DNA of 40,709 nucleotides from Pedosphaera sp. (GTDB lineage Bacteria; Verrucomicrobiota; Verrucomicrobiia; Limisphaerales; Pedosphaeraceae), in the NCBI GenBank assembly GCA_028293325.1, contig JAQGPA010000155.1, positions 1-40,709 on the forward strand, written 5' to 3'. Shown piece by piece: positions 24,863 through 33,260 of this stretch. The translations under genes and the position numbers were made by a program. The notes under the pieces were generated by a model that ran no database searches, was not told the DNA's origin, and saw nothing but the letters and a program-made list of their open reading frames with translations. Position 1 is the first letter of the stretch. Every line of letters starts with the position of its first letter.

Positions 24863-26260
24863 ATGGATTTTCGTTCTTTGAAATTTGTCGCCAGTGCCTG
24901 TGCCGGCGAACAGTTGTGTGGTTCACCAGAACTGCGGGTAAATAGTGTGTGTTCTGATTCGCGGCAGGCACAGGCTGGCGACTTGTTCTTTGCGCTGGCT
25001 GGCGAGCGGTTCGACGGCCACGAGTTCGTGCTGGAAGTGGCCAAAAAGGGCGTGGCCGCCCTGGTGTTGGATCGGGCAAGAGTGCCCGATGGTTTGAGTG
25101 GCTGTGCGGTCATTGCCGTGGAAAATCCGCGACAGGCGTTGGGCAGATTGGCGGCGCGCTATCGGGCCGACTTTGATTTGCCGATGATTGCGGTGGGCGG
25201 TTCCAATGGGAAGACGACCACAAAGGAACTCGTGGCAGCCGTGTTGCGGCAGAAGTTTAAAACGCTCTGGAGCGAAGCGAGTTTTAATAACGACATTGGC
25301 GTGCCGCTGACACTCCTGAAGTTGGCGCCGACGCAACAGGCGGCGGTGCTGGAAGTGGGAACGAACCATCCCGGCGAGCTGGCGCCGCTGGTGCGGATGA
25401 TACAGCCAAAGTTTGGCATCATTACCAACATTGGCCGGGAACATTTGGAATTTTTTGGTGACCTTGCCGGCGTGGCTGGCGAGGAAGGCTGGTTGGCCGA
25501 GTTGCTGCCAGTCGATGGAATGCTCTTTGTCAACGGTGACAGTGAATGGACGGAGCCATTGGCCCGACGCAGTCGCGCAACCGTGGTGCGGGTGGGACTG
25601 GCGGAGCGGAACGATTGGCGGGCCGACGACATGAAAATGGATCCTGAAGGCGTCACGTTTCAAGTGCGGGCACCCAGGCCGGAGTTTGGCGGCGAATACC
25701 GGATCAATTTGTTGGGCCGGCACCAGGTGGTCAATGCGCTTTTCGCCATTGCGGCGGGAGCGGAGCTGGGATTGTCAGCGGCGGAAATTCGGCGCGGTTT
25801 AAATGAATGTAAATCGGCAAAAATGCGGCTGCAATCGTGGAATTGGAACGGCGTATGCGTGCTTGATGATACTTATAACGCGAATGCCGATTCAATGCTG
25901 GCAGCCTTGCAGACATTGCAGGAATTGAGTTGCTCAGGACGTCGCGTGGCGGTGCTGGGTGACATGGGCGAGTTGGGTGACCACGCTGCGGCAGCGCACG
26001 AAGAAGTTGGGCGCAAAGCCGCCCAAATTGGCGCCGACCAATTATTTGTTGTTGGAAAGATGGCTGGAATAACGGCGCAAGCGGCGCGGGAAGCCGGAAT
26101 GAAAGCGGTCGTGGAATTTGCCGACGTGCCAGCGGCAGCCGAAGCCGTTAAACGCTTTTTGAAGTCGGGTGATCTGGTTTTGTTGAAGGCCTCGCGGTCC
26201 GCCCGGCTGGAACGGATAGGCGAGGCGTTGCGGGCAGAGTCAGTGACCAGGAAAGTCTGA
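24863..26260 (+). CDS. murF: UDP-MurNAc-tripeptide:D-alanyl-D-alanine ligase MurF
   Basis: MurF adds the D-Ala-D-Ala dipeptide to UDP-MurNAc-tripeptide in the cytoplasm. The 465-residue product has the N-terminal substrate domain (SVCSDSRQAQAGDLFFALAGERFDGHEFV), the ATP loop GGSNGKTTTKE at about residues 112-122 (the TKE extension is typical of MurF), SFNNDIGVPLTLL, EVGTNHPGEL, and a C-terminal domain with VLDDTYNANADSM and VAVLGDMGELG. The ATG at 24863 is preferred; another at 24827 would add 12 residues. It follows ftsI after 49 bp, in the place usually occupied by murE-murF. Its stop codon is followed directly by the mraY ATG. Confidence 0.94.
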   Translation: MDFRSLKFVASACAGEQLCGSPELRVNSVCSDSRQAQAGDLFFALAGERFDGHEFVLEVAKKGVAALVLDRARVPDGLSGCAVIAVENPRQALGRLAARYRADFDLPMIAVGGSNGKTTTKELVAAVLRQKFKTLWSEASFNNDIGVPLTLLKLAPTQQAAVLEVGTNHPGELAPLVRMIQPKFGIITNIGREHLEFFGDLAGVAGEEGWLAELLPVDGMLFVNGDSEWTEPLARRSRATVVRVGLAERNDWRADDMKMDPEGVTFQVRAPRPEFGGEYRINLLGRHQVVNALFAIAAGAELGLSAAEIRRGLNECKSAKMRLQSWNWNGVCVLDDTYNANADSMLAALQTLQELSCSGRRVAVLGDMGELGDHAAAAHEEVGRKAAQIGADQLFVVGKMAGITAQAAREAGMKAVVEFADVPAAAEAVKRFLKSGDLVLLKASRSARLERIGEALRAESVTRKV

Positions 26261-27409
26261 ATGTTTTATTATTTAAGCCAATATTTGATGGATCATGCGG
26301 CCGGAACAGCTTGGGAATCAAGATTATCAGGGCTGCGCCTGTTTCACTACATCACATTTAGAAGTGCTGGAGCGGCGGTCACGGCCTTGTTGTTCAGTCT
26401 TTGGCTTGGGCCAAAAGTGATTGCCTGGCTGAAAGAACTGAGTTTCGGGCAGAATTATCGCGACCGGGCTGAAGTGGCGGGAAATTTGACGGGGCGCGAA
26501 CCGCGCAAAATGGGCACGCCGACCATGGGTGGCCTGATGATCGTGGTTACGTTATACGTAACGACTTTACTTTGGGCGCAATGGAATCCATTGGTGTTGT
26601 TGGTCTTGTTAACGGTCCTGGTTCTTTCGGGCCTCGGTTTTTACGATGATTACACCAAGATCAGCAAGGCCAATAGTGGCGGGGCGAAGTCGCATATAAA
26701 AGTCTGGGTCCAGATAGGCTTGTCGCTGTTTATCGGGGTGTATCTGTGGCGGTTGCCGACGACCAGCAAGTTGATCACGGACGTCATGGTGCCGTTCTAT
26801 AAGTATCCCGTGATTAGCGGCATGGGCGGGGCGGGGCTGGCTTTGACGATGCTGACCATCGTGGGCAGCTCGAATGCGGTGAATCTGACGGATGGATTGG
26901 ACGGACTGGCAATCGGCTGCACACTGATTGTCTCATTTGTGTTTGTAATTTTGACATATTTGGCGGGCAACTTGAAAGCGGCCGCCTATTTGCAAATTCC
27001 CCACGTCTCAGGCGCGGGGGAATTGACGGTTTTTTGCGCGGCACTGGTCGGGGGTGGCATGGGCTTTCTCTGGTTCAATTGCCATCCCGCAATGGTGTTC
27101 ATGGGCGATACCGGGTCGCTGGCTCTGGGCGGGGCGCTGGGAACAATCGCCGTTTTGATTCATCAACCGCTGGTGTTGGTGATCGCGGGCGGGGTGTTCG
27201 TCATCGAAGCCGGATCCGTCATTCTGCAAACGAGCTATTTCCGTTTTACACGGCGTCGTTACGGGACCGGACGCCGGGTGTTTTTGATGGCGCCCATCCA
27301 TCATCATTTTGAAAAAAAGGGCTGGCATGAGTCCCAGGTAGTGATGCGGTTTTATATTTTATGCGTTTTGTGCGCCGTGGTGGCGCTGAGTAGTTTAAAG
27401 ATCCGGTAA
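26261..27409 (+). CDS. mraY: Phospho-MurNAc-pentapeptide transferase MraY
   Basis: MraY transfers phospho-MurNAc-pentapeptide from UDP to undecaprenyl phosphate, making lipid I at the inner membrane. The 382-residue product has about ten membrane helices and the key motifs: GTPTMGG near residue 87, the Asp pair in LGFYDDYTKI, NAVNLTDGLDGLA (third essential Asp), MGDTGSLALGG, and MAPIHHHFEKKGW at the C-terminal cytosolic loop. It begins directly after the murF stop codon (TGAATG), suggesting coupled translation. Confidence 0.96.
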   Translation: MFYYLSQYLMDHAAGTAWESRLSGLRLFHYITFRSAGAAVTALLFSLWLGPKVIAWLKELSFGQNYRDRAEVAGNLTGREPRKMGTPTMGGLMIVVTLYVTTLLWAQWNPLVLLVLLTVLVLSGLGFYDDYTKISKANSGGAKSHIKVWVQIGLSLFIGVYLWRLPTTSKLITDVMVPFYKYPVISGMGGAGLALTMLTIVGSSNAVNLTDGLDGLAIGCTLIVSFVFVILTYLAGNLKAAAYLQIPHVSGAGELTVFCAALVGGGMGFLWFNCHPAMVFMGDTGSLALGGALGTIAVLIHQPLVLVIAGGVFVIEAGSVILQTSYFRFTRRRYGTGRRVFLMAPIHHHFEKKGWHESQVVMRFYILCVLCAVVALSSLKIR

Positions 27410-27426
27410 ACAATCGGAATTTGCTG

Positions 27427-28881
27427 ATGTACGAATTGGAAAACAAACAGGTTTTAGTGATTGGCCTTGGGGCGCGTGGCCGGGCGGCTTGCGAATTGTT
27501 GCGCGGCAGCGGCGCGAACGTCATGGCGGTGGACGAGGCCGACACGGAAGAGTTGCGCGCGGAAGCCGGCCGGTTGCGGCCGCTGGGCGTGGAAGTCGAA
27601 CTGGGCGCAACCGTCGCGCCCAACCGGCAGTTTAGTCTGGCAGTGGTGAGCCCCGCAGTGCCGGGCAACACCGCCATGGTGCTGGAGATGCGGCAGCGGA
27701 AAGTGCCGCTGATTGGAGAATTTGAACTTGGCTTTCAGCAGGCGAAATGCCTGAGCATTGCCGTGGCCGGGACCAATGGCAAAGGCACCACGGCTGAACT
27801 GATTGAGCATTTGCTCGCGCATAATCATCGGAAAATCGAATTATGCGGGCATGGTTCGCGTCCGGTCTGCTCGGTGGCGCTGGAAACCAAGGAGCTCGAT
27901 TTTCTGGTGTTGCAGGTCAACTCCTTTCAATTGGAGACCACCCAGTTTTTCCGGCCTGCCGTGGCCGTCCTGATGAACCTGGCGCCTGACCATCTTGATC
28001 GTTATGCCAGCCATGCCGATTATGTGCGCGCGAACGCCCGGTTGTTCCAGAATCAGCAACCCTTTGACTGGGCCATTGTGCAAAGCGAAGCGCTGGCGCA
28101 ATTGCGCTCACTGGATTTGCCGATGCCTTCCAAGGTGATCACCTTTAGCGCCAATAACCGGCGCGCGGATATATATATGGAGCGCGGCCTGATCATGAGC
28201 CGCCTGCCGGACTGGTCCTGGCCTTTGTTGAATTTGGACGAGTGCCAGTTGCAGGGATCGCACAACGCCGAGAACCTGATGGCGGCGCTGGCGGTTGGGC
28301 ACGTCCTGCGCCTGCCGCTGGACGCGATGGTCAGCGTGCTGAAAGCCGAGCGGCCGGGGCCGCACCGTTTTGAGCGGGTCGCCGAGCTCAACGGCGTTCA
28401 ATTTATCAATGATTCCAAGGCCACCAATGTGGATGCCCTGCAAAAGGCGCTCCTTTCCCTGCCGGGCACGGGCGGTGAGCCGAACGTGTGGTTGATTGCC
28501 GGCGGCAAGGACAAAGGGCTTGAATATTATGATGTCGGCCCGCTTCTTTCGCAACGCGTGAAAGGGGCCTTTCTCATCGGCGAAGCGCGCGAGAAAATTC
28601 GTGCGGCCTGGAGCCTCTTTACTCCTTGCACCGCGGTGAGTTCATTGTTAGAAGCTGTCTCAGTAGCGGCGAAAAATGCGGTGTCCGGCGATGTGATTTT
28701 ATTTTCACCAGCCTGCTCGAGCTTTGACCAATTTCGAAACTATCAACACCGGGGTGAAGTGTTTCGACAAGCGGTCAACGAACTGACGACCCCCACCCGT
28801 AGTGGCAGTGTCGAAAGTCACCCCAACGCGCCAGCGGTGAATACGGACAAATTGCAGTCAATTGAAACAAAAAATAAATAA
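27427..28881 (+). CDS. murD: UDP-MurNAc-L-alanine:D-glutamate ligase MurD
   Basis: MurD adds D-glutamate to UDP-MurNAc-L-Ala. The 484-residue product has an N-terminal Rossmann-like domain (VLVIGLGARGRAACELL), the ATP loop GTNGKGTT near residue 115, NSFQLETTQFF, NLAPDHLDRY, FINDSKATN, and the C-terminal AGGKDKG and LFSPACSSFDQFRNYQHRGEVF. The ATP loop reads GKGTT rather than the commoner GKTTT or GKST, and NSFQLE replaces SSFQLE; both are mild deviations. The ATG at 27427 is preferred over a TTG at 27421. The C-terminal 30 residues are a polar tail beyond the usual end. Confidence 0.92.
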   Translation: MYELENKQVLVIGLGARGRAACELLRGSGANVMAVDEADTEELRAEAGRLRPLGVEVELGATVAPNRQFSLAVVSPAVPGNTAMVLEMRQRKVPLIGEFELGFQQAKCLSIAVAGTNGKGTTAELIEHLLAHNHRKIELCGHGSRPVCSVALETKELDFLVLQVNSFQLETTQFFRPAVAVLMNLAPDHLDRYASHADYVRANARLFQNQQPFDWAIVQSEALAQLRSLDLPMPSKVITFSANNRRADIYMERGLIMSRLPDWSWPLLNLDECQLQGSHNAENLMAALAVGHVLRLPLDAMVSVLKAERPGPHRFERVAELNGVQFINDSKATNVDALQKALLSLPGTGGEPNVWLIAGGKDKGLEYYDVGPLLSQRVKGAFLIGEAREKIRAAWSLFTPCTAVSSLLEAVSVAAKNAVSGDVILFSPACSSFDQFRNYQHRGEVFRQAVNELTTPTRSGSVESHPNAPAVNTDKLQSIETKNK

Positions 28882-28892
28882 ATTTTAGATTT

Positions 28893-28925
28893 GCTTCGGG
28901 TTTTTTTGAGGAAAAACCCCGGAGC
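28893..28925. repeat. Long hairpin between murD and the LysM gene
   Basis: The arm GCTTCGGGTTTTTTT and the arm AAAAACCCCGGAGC pair across a short GAGG loop with only G-U style mismatches, giving a stem of about 13 bp. No U tract follows on the plus strand, so it resembles an mRNA processing or stability element, or an attenuator inside the dcw transcript, more than a full terminator. It follows the murD stop codon by 11 bp. Confidence 0.5.
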
Positions 28926-28987
28926 GAAAAAACCAAAAAATAACTACCACCTCACATGAAAGGACGCTAATCGCGCCACAAAGATAA

Positions 28988-29764
28988 ATGAACAACTCGA
29001 ATCCCATCATTCCACAGGGCTCCGCATTGGAGCAAAAAAACAAGGGACGCACCCGCGTCAAGGTTGCCGTATTTTGCGTGCTCGCATTTCACGGCGTGCT
29101 GCTCGGCGGCATGCTGATTGCCGGCTGCAAGCGTGAGGAAACCACTCCGCCTGCAACACAGACTGACACCGGATTACCTTCGATGGACACCAACAGTCTG
29201 CCGAACATGGATACGAACCTGCCGACTCCGCCATCCGGTGGCGGCACATCCAATACGGCGGCGGTTCCGCCTTATGTGCCGCCCGCGCCGCCTGTGGTGC
29301 CTACACCGGCTGGAACGGAATACGTCGTGGCCCACGGCGATTCATTCTACACGATTGGCAAGAAGTTCGGTGTGTCGATAAAAGCCATTCAGGCGGCCAA
29401 TCCGACCATGGTCCCCACCAAATTAAAGGCCGGCGATAAGCTGCAGATTCCTGCCGCCGGAGTATCGGCAGCGGGTGTGACACCAACCCCGGGCAGCGGT
29501 GCCACCATGTCGGCCGCACCGGATACCAGTGACGTGTATGTCGTGAAGTCCGGCGATTCGTTGACCAAGATTGCCAAGGAACATGGCACGACTGTGAAAG
29601 CCATCCGTGCCGCGAATGACTTGAAGACGGATAAAATCAAGGTTTCGCAGCATTTGAAGTTGCCAGCCAAGGCCGCGGTTGCGCCAGTGGTGGAACCCGC
29701 GCCGGCGCCGGCTACGATGCCGACGATAACTCCGTTGCCGTCCGCATCTGCACCTGCTCATTAA
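28988..29764 (+). CDS. Membrane-anchored or lipidated protein with two LysM domains
   Basis: The 258-residue product has a cytosolic 24-residue N-terminus and a hydrophobic segment (25-46) ending LIAGC, which fits a lipobox with C47. It is thus either a lipoprotein with a long n-region or a bitopic protein. A Thr/Pro/Asn-rich linker (50-105) follows, then LysM repeats at about 108-152 (YVVAHGDSFYTIGKKFG...LQIP) and 183-226 (YVVKSGDSLTKIAKEHG...LKLP), and a Pro/Ala-rich tail. LysM binds peptidoglycan glycan chains. The gene lies between murD and ftsW, a place where most dcw clusters carry no extra gene, so a septal wall-binding role is plausible but unproven. Confidence 0.88.
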   Translation: MNNSNPIIPQGSALEQKNKGRTRVKVAVFCVLAFHGVLLGGMLIAGCKREETTPPATQTDTGLPSMDTNSLPNMDTNLPTPPSGGGTSNTAAVPPYVPPAPPVVPTPAGTEYVVAHGDSFYTIGKKFGVSIKAIQAANPTMVPTKLKAGDKLQIPAAGVSAAGVTPTPGSGATMSAAPDTSDVYVVKSGDSLTKIAKEHGTTVKAIRAANDLKTDKIKVSQHLKLPAKAAVAPVVEPAPAPATMPTITPLPSASAPAH

Positions 29765-29820
29765 GTTGGTTTAAGTCGGACGCTGGATTACCTCACCCCG
29801 GCGTCCGACAAACATTGTTG

Positions 29821-30951
29821 ATGAAGTTAGCCACCACCACGTTGGTGTTTTGTGTCACCGCCCTGCTCGCGCTGGGTATTGTGATGCTTTACAGCTCGAG
29901 CATGGTGGACAAGGGGATGCATTATTTGACGATGCAACTCCTGTGGTGCGCCGTCGGATTGGCGAGCGCCGTGGCAGCAGCAAGTCTCGATTACCGCCTG
30001 CTCAAAAAAGCGGCCTGGCCCTTGTTTGGGGTGGCAGTGATTCTGTTGGTGTTGGTTTTGATTCCGCACATCGGTCTCAAGATGAACGGCGCCCGGCGGT
30101 GGTTCCGGTTGCCGATTGGCACGTTTCAACCCTCGGAACTGGGCAAGATTGCGTTGATCATGGCGGTCGCCTGGTATGGGGACCATTATCAACGGCAGAT
30201 GGGCACCTGGCAGAAGGGAATTATGATACCGGGCGCTTTTGTCGGGCTGGTGCTGGCTTTGATTTTTGTGGAGCCGGACCGCGGCACCACCATTCTCATG
30301 GGAGGCGTTGTTGGGTCGATGCTGTTAATTGCGGGTGTGCGCTGGAAATTGATCATTCCGCCAGCGGTGGCCGGGGTTATTTTTTTGGCAATTTCAATTT
30401 TCAATGATCCCGTGCGCAGCAAACGCATTTTTGCCTGGCTGCATCCGGAGGAGCACAAAATGGACATCGGTCTCCAGGCCAAACAGGCGATGTTGGCATT
30501 TGGGTCCGGCGGCTGGACCGGCCTGGGTTTGGGGAACAGTCGCCAGAAACTGGGTTATCTCCCGTTTCACAATACGGACTTCATTCTGCCCATCATCGGT
30601 GAAGAACTGGGGTTGGTCGCCACGTTATTCGTCATCATCGCCTTCCTGCTGGTGGTGATGTGCGGGTTTTATATTGCCGCCCATGCCAGCGATACGTTTG
30701 GTTTGCTGCTGGGTGTCGGGATTACACTTTTGATTGGCTTGCAGGCCGGAATCAATATCGGCGTAGTCACCAACATGCTGCCGAACAAAGGCCTGCCATT
30801 GCCCTTTATTAGTTACGGGGGCTCCAATCTTTTGATGATGCTGATCTGCGTTGGTTTGTTGGTCAGCATCGCCCGTAAAGCACGCGTCACGGCACCGTCC
30901 GCCGGCGCCGCACTGGAACCGGAAGGGATTCCTTCACCCCAATTTTCCTGA
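29821..30951 (+). CDS. ftsW: FtsW, septal peptidoglycan polymerase (SEDS family)
   Basis: FtsW polymerises lipid II at the division septum together with FtsI. The 376-residue product has about ten membrane helices with SEDS landmarks: MNGARRWFRLPIGTFQPSELGKIAL near residue 90-115, EPDRGTTILM, and the signature region NMLPNKGLPLPFISYGGSNLLMM near 318-340. The ATG at 29821 is preferred over a TTG at 29815. Its stop codon overlaps the murG ATG (TGATG), so translation is probably coupled. Confidence 0.95.
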   Translation: MKLATTTLVFCVTALLALGIVMLYSSSMVDKGMHYLTMQLLWCAVGLASAVAAASLDYRLLKKAAWPLFGVAVILLVLVLIPHIGLKMNGARRWFRLPIGTFQPSELGKIALIMAVAWYGDHYQRQMGTWQKGIMIPGAFVGLVLALIFVEPDRGTTILMGGVVGSMLLIAGVRWKLIIPPAVAGVIFLAISIFNDPVRSKRIFAWLHPEEHKMDIGLQAKQAMLAFGSGGWTGLGLGNSRQKLGYLPFHNTDFILPIIGEELGLVATLFVIIAFLLVVMCGFYIAAHASDTFGLLLGVGITLLIGLQAGINIGVVTNMLPNKGLPLPFISYGGSNLLMMLICVGLLVSIARKARVTAPSAGAALEPEGIPSPQFS

Positions 30952-32126
30952 TGCAACCGCCAACGTCAACGCCCCGGGTCGCCATCGCATGCGGTGGAAC
31001 CGGTGGCCACCTGTTTCCCGGCCTGGCGGTCGCGGAGCAATTGCGGCAGCGGGGTTGTTCGGTCACGTTGCTGATTTCGCCCAAGGAAGTGGACCAACAA
31101 GCGGTCCAAATTGCAACCGGGGTGCAGGTGGCCACACTCCCGGCGGTGGGTTTAAGCCGAGGTGGAGGGTTCGCCTTCGCGCGCGGCTTCGCGCAATCCT
31201 ATCTTGCCGCCCGCAGGCTCTTTTCCGCGGAACCCCCGGAAGCGGTGCTGGCCATGGGCGGTTTCACCAGTGCGCCGCCGATTCTGGTCGGCAAGTCTTT
31301 TCGCGCAGCCACGTTTTTGCATGAGTCGAACACGATTCCCGGTCGGGCGAACCGGTGGCTGTCCCGCGTGACGAGCCAGGCTTTTGTCGGTTTCTCTGAG
31401 GCCGCCGCCCGGTTGCATACGCGACAGGTGAAAGTGACCGGCACGCCGGTGCGTCCGCAATTTCAGCCGGGCGAAGTTGCCGCGCGTCGGCAGGCATTGG
31501 GTTTGGATCCTGAAAGACCGGTGTTGTTGGTGACCGGCGGCAGCCAGGGAGCGAGTGGCTTGAATAGTTTGGTCATCCAAACCTTGCCATTGCTGGCCAT
31601 GCTGGCGCCGGAATTGCAGTTGTTTCACCTGACCGGTCCCAATGACGTCGAAAAAGTGAGGGCGGCCTGTGCTACGCACAAAATCAAGGCCGTGGTCCGG
31701 CCATTTTTTGGGGAAATGCATCTGGCTTTGGGAGCGGCGACGGCCGTCATCAGCCGCGCGGGCGCTTCGTCTTTGGCGGAATTGGCGGCGATGCGGCTGC
31801 CCTCGATTCTCATTCCCTTTCCCGCCGCGACGGACAACCATCAATATTTTAATGCGCTGGCCTTTGAGAAGACCGGCGCAGCGCGATTGTTGGAGCAAAA
31901 GAATGCCACGCCGGAGATTTTGGCCACCTGGGTGGTTGAATTGGTGGAGAATGTAACTGTTCGAAGCAATATGCAGGCGTCGCTGATGCCTTGGCACTCT
32001 CCGCGAGCTGCCGAACAGATTGCGGACAGTATTATGCAAGCCGTAGTGGACCGCCGCCGTGTCACCGGCAGGGTGGCCGTGCCATCTCCTCCGAGCATTC
32101 AGCATCGTCAATCTCTCATCACGTGA
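30951..32126 (+). CDS. murG: Lipid II synthase MurG (N-acetylglucosaminyltransferase)
   Basis: MurG transfers GlcNAc from UDP-GlcNAc to lipid I on the inner face of the membrane. The 391-residue product has the N-terminal GGTGGHLFPGLAVAEQL glycine loop, AMGGFTSAPPILVG, LHESNTIPGRANRWLS, and in the second domain VTGGSQGASGLN and SRAGASSLAELAAMRLPSILIPFPAATDNHQ. This is a GT28 fold of normal length plus about 20 extra C-terminal residues. It begins 1 bp inside the ftsW stop and ends in a GTGA overlap with murB. murC, which usually comes next, is not present. Confidence 0.95.
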   Translation: MQPPTSTPRVAIACGGTGGHLFPGLAVAEQLRQRGCSVTLLISPKEVDQQAVQIATGVQVATLPAVGLSRGGGFAFARGFAQSYLAARRLFSAEPPEAVLAMGGFTSAPPILVGKSFRAATFLHESNTIPGRANRWLSRVTSQAFVGFSEAAARLHTRQVKVTGTPVRPQFQPGEVAARRQALGLDPERPVLLVTGGSQGASGLNSLVIQTLPLLAMLAPELQLFHLTGPNDVEKVRAACATHKIKAVVRPFFGEMHLALGAATAVISRAGASSLAELAAMRLPSILIPFPAATDNHQYFNALAFEKTGAARLLEQKNATPEILATWVVELVENVTVRSNMQASLMPWHSPRAAEQIADSIMQAVVDRRRVTGRVAVPSPPSIQHRQSLIT

Positions 32127-33103
32127 AGCAATTGAGTCCAACACCAGGTTCTTCAGTCCAAGGCGGGAAACCGCTGTCGGAAGCGGCGCGCCTGCGCAAG
32201 GAACAAATGCTGGCGGAATTGAAATCGAAACTTTCCAGCGTCAGCGTGCTGCGAGCGGACGAACCGTTGGCCAAACGCACCACTTTGCGGGTGGGTGGCA
32301 GCGCGGATATTTATGTGGAGCCGGCCTCGGAGGCAGACCTTGGGTTTGTCCTGCAATGGTGCGGGCAGCGCTCGGTGCCGTTCGTGGTGCTGGGGCGGGG
32401 TTCGAATTTATTGATCCGGGATGGCGGCATTCGCGGGGTGGTGATTTGCCTGGCCCAACCGCATTTCAGCCGGGTTGAAATCAGCAGTTACCGCATTTAT
32501 TGCGGGGCCGGAGCCAAATTGAAGCAGGTGGCCATGGATGCGAAGCGGGAAAATCTGACCGGGTTGGAATTCCTCGAAGGCATTCCCGGCACGGTTGGGG
32601 GCGCTTTACGCATGAACGCCGGGGCCATGGGCAGCTGGACGTTCGATGTGGTGGAATCCATCCGCTACATGGATTATGCCGGTCAGGCGCACGAGCAGGA
32701 GGCTCAGGAAATCAAAGTCGAATACCGCTGTTGTCCGCTGTTGAAGGACCATATTGCGCTGGGCGCCGTGCTTAAGGGGCATCCGGCATCGCGTGAAGTG
32801 GTGGAGAAGCGGATGAAGGCTTTCAATGAAAAGCGCTGGGAATCGCAGCCCGCGGCGCCGAGCGCCGGATGCATTTTTAAGAATCCGACCACCATTCCCG
32901 CGGGAAAGCTCATCGATGAGCTGGGTTTGAAGGGAACGCGGGTGGGCGATGCGGTGGTTTCGCAGGAGCATGGGAATTTTATCATCAACGACGGAAAGGC
33001 GACGGCGCGGGACGTTTTGGAATTGATGGCGGTGATTCGCAAGCGGGTAAAGGACGAGCGGGGAATCGAGTTGGAAACAGAAGTTGAAATTATTGGAGAG
33101 TGA
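32123..33103 (+). CDS. murB: UDP-N-acetylenolpyruvoylglucosamine reductase MurB
   Basis: MurB reduces UDP-GlcNAc-enolpyruvate to UDP-MurNAc using NADPH and FAD. The 326-residue product shows the FAD domain (TTLRVGGSADIYVEPAS; VVLGRGSNLLIRDGGIRGVVI; GLEFLEGIPGTVGGALRMNAGAMG) and the C-terminal domain (SAGCIFKNP; GKLIDELGLKGTRVGDAVVSQEHGNFIIN). The catalytic proton-donor position, commonly Ser in an AGS-x-FKNP context, is Cys (C250), a variant known in some MurBs. I chose the GTG at 32123, which overlaps the murG stop as GTGA. The frame stays open upstream to 31991, but that part shadows murG. No murC is found on either side. Confidence 0.93.
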   Translation: MKQLSPTPGSSVQGGKPLSEAARLRKEQMLAELKSKLSSVSVLRADEPLAKRTTLRVGGSADIYVEPASEADLGFVLQWCGQRSVPFVVLGRGSNLLIRDGGIRGVVICLAQPHFSRVEISSYRIYCGAGAKLKQVAMDAKRENLTGLEFLEGIPGTVGGALRMNAGAMGSWTFDVVESIRYMDYAGQAHEQEAQEIKVEYRCCPLLKDHIALGAVLKGHPASREVVEKRMKAFNEKRWESQPAAPSAGCIFKNPTTIPAGKLIDELGLKGTRVGDAVVSQEHGNFIINDGKATARDVLELMAVIRKRVKDERGIELETEVEIIGE

Positions 33104-33176
33104 TTCGGAAGTGCGGTGTGCGGATAAGGACTGGCGATGACGATGAGTCGGGAAATTTTCACGAAAAGAACGAAAG

Positions 33177-33197
33177 CATTTGCCTTGAAGGCAAATG
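33177..33197. repeat. Perfect hairpin in the murB-ddl spacer
   Basis: CATTTGCC (33177-33184), loop TTGAA and GGCAAATG (33190-33197) form a perfect 8-bp stem. The flanks hold related short stretches (CACGAAAAGAACGAAAG before it, TTTTCGTACACGAAAC after it) like those of degenerate dispersed repeats. The spacer (33104-33260) has no gene. Confidence 0.45.
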
Positions 33198-33260
33198 ATT
33201 TGGTTGAATCGTTTTCGTACACGAAACCAGTGCGTCCTCCGAGCCATCCGCAATAGAGCC

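Noticed and set aside
24082..25113. 343-codon minus-strand frame across ftsI and murF
   Set aside because: Arg/His/Pro-rich composition with no motif; lies opposite well-supported genes.
32395..32420. GGGTTCGAAT resembling a tRNA T-arm
   Set aside because: Lies inside the conserved GRGSNLLIR codons of murB; no acceptor or anticodon stems could be folded around it.
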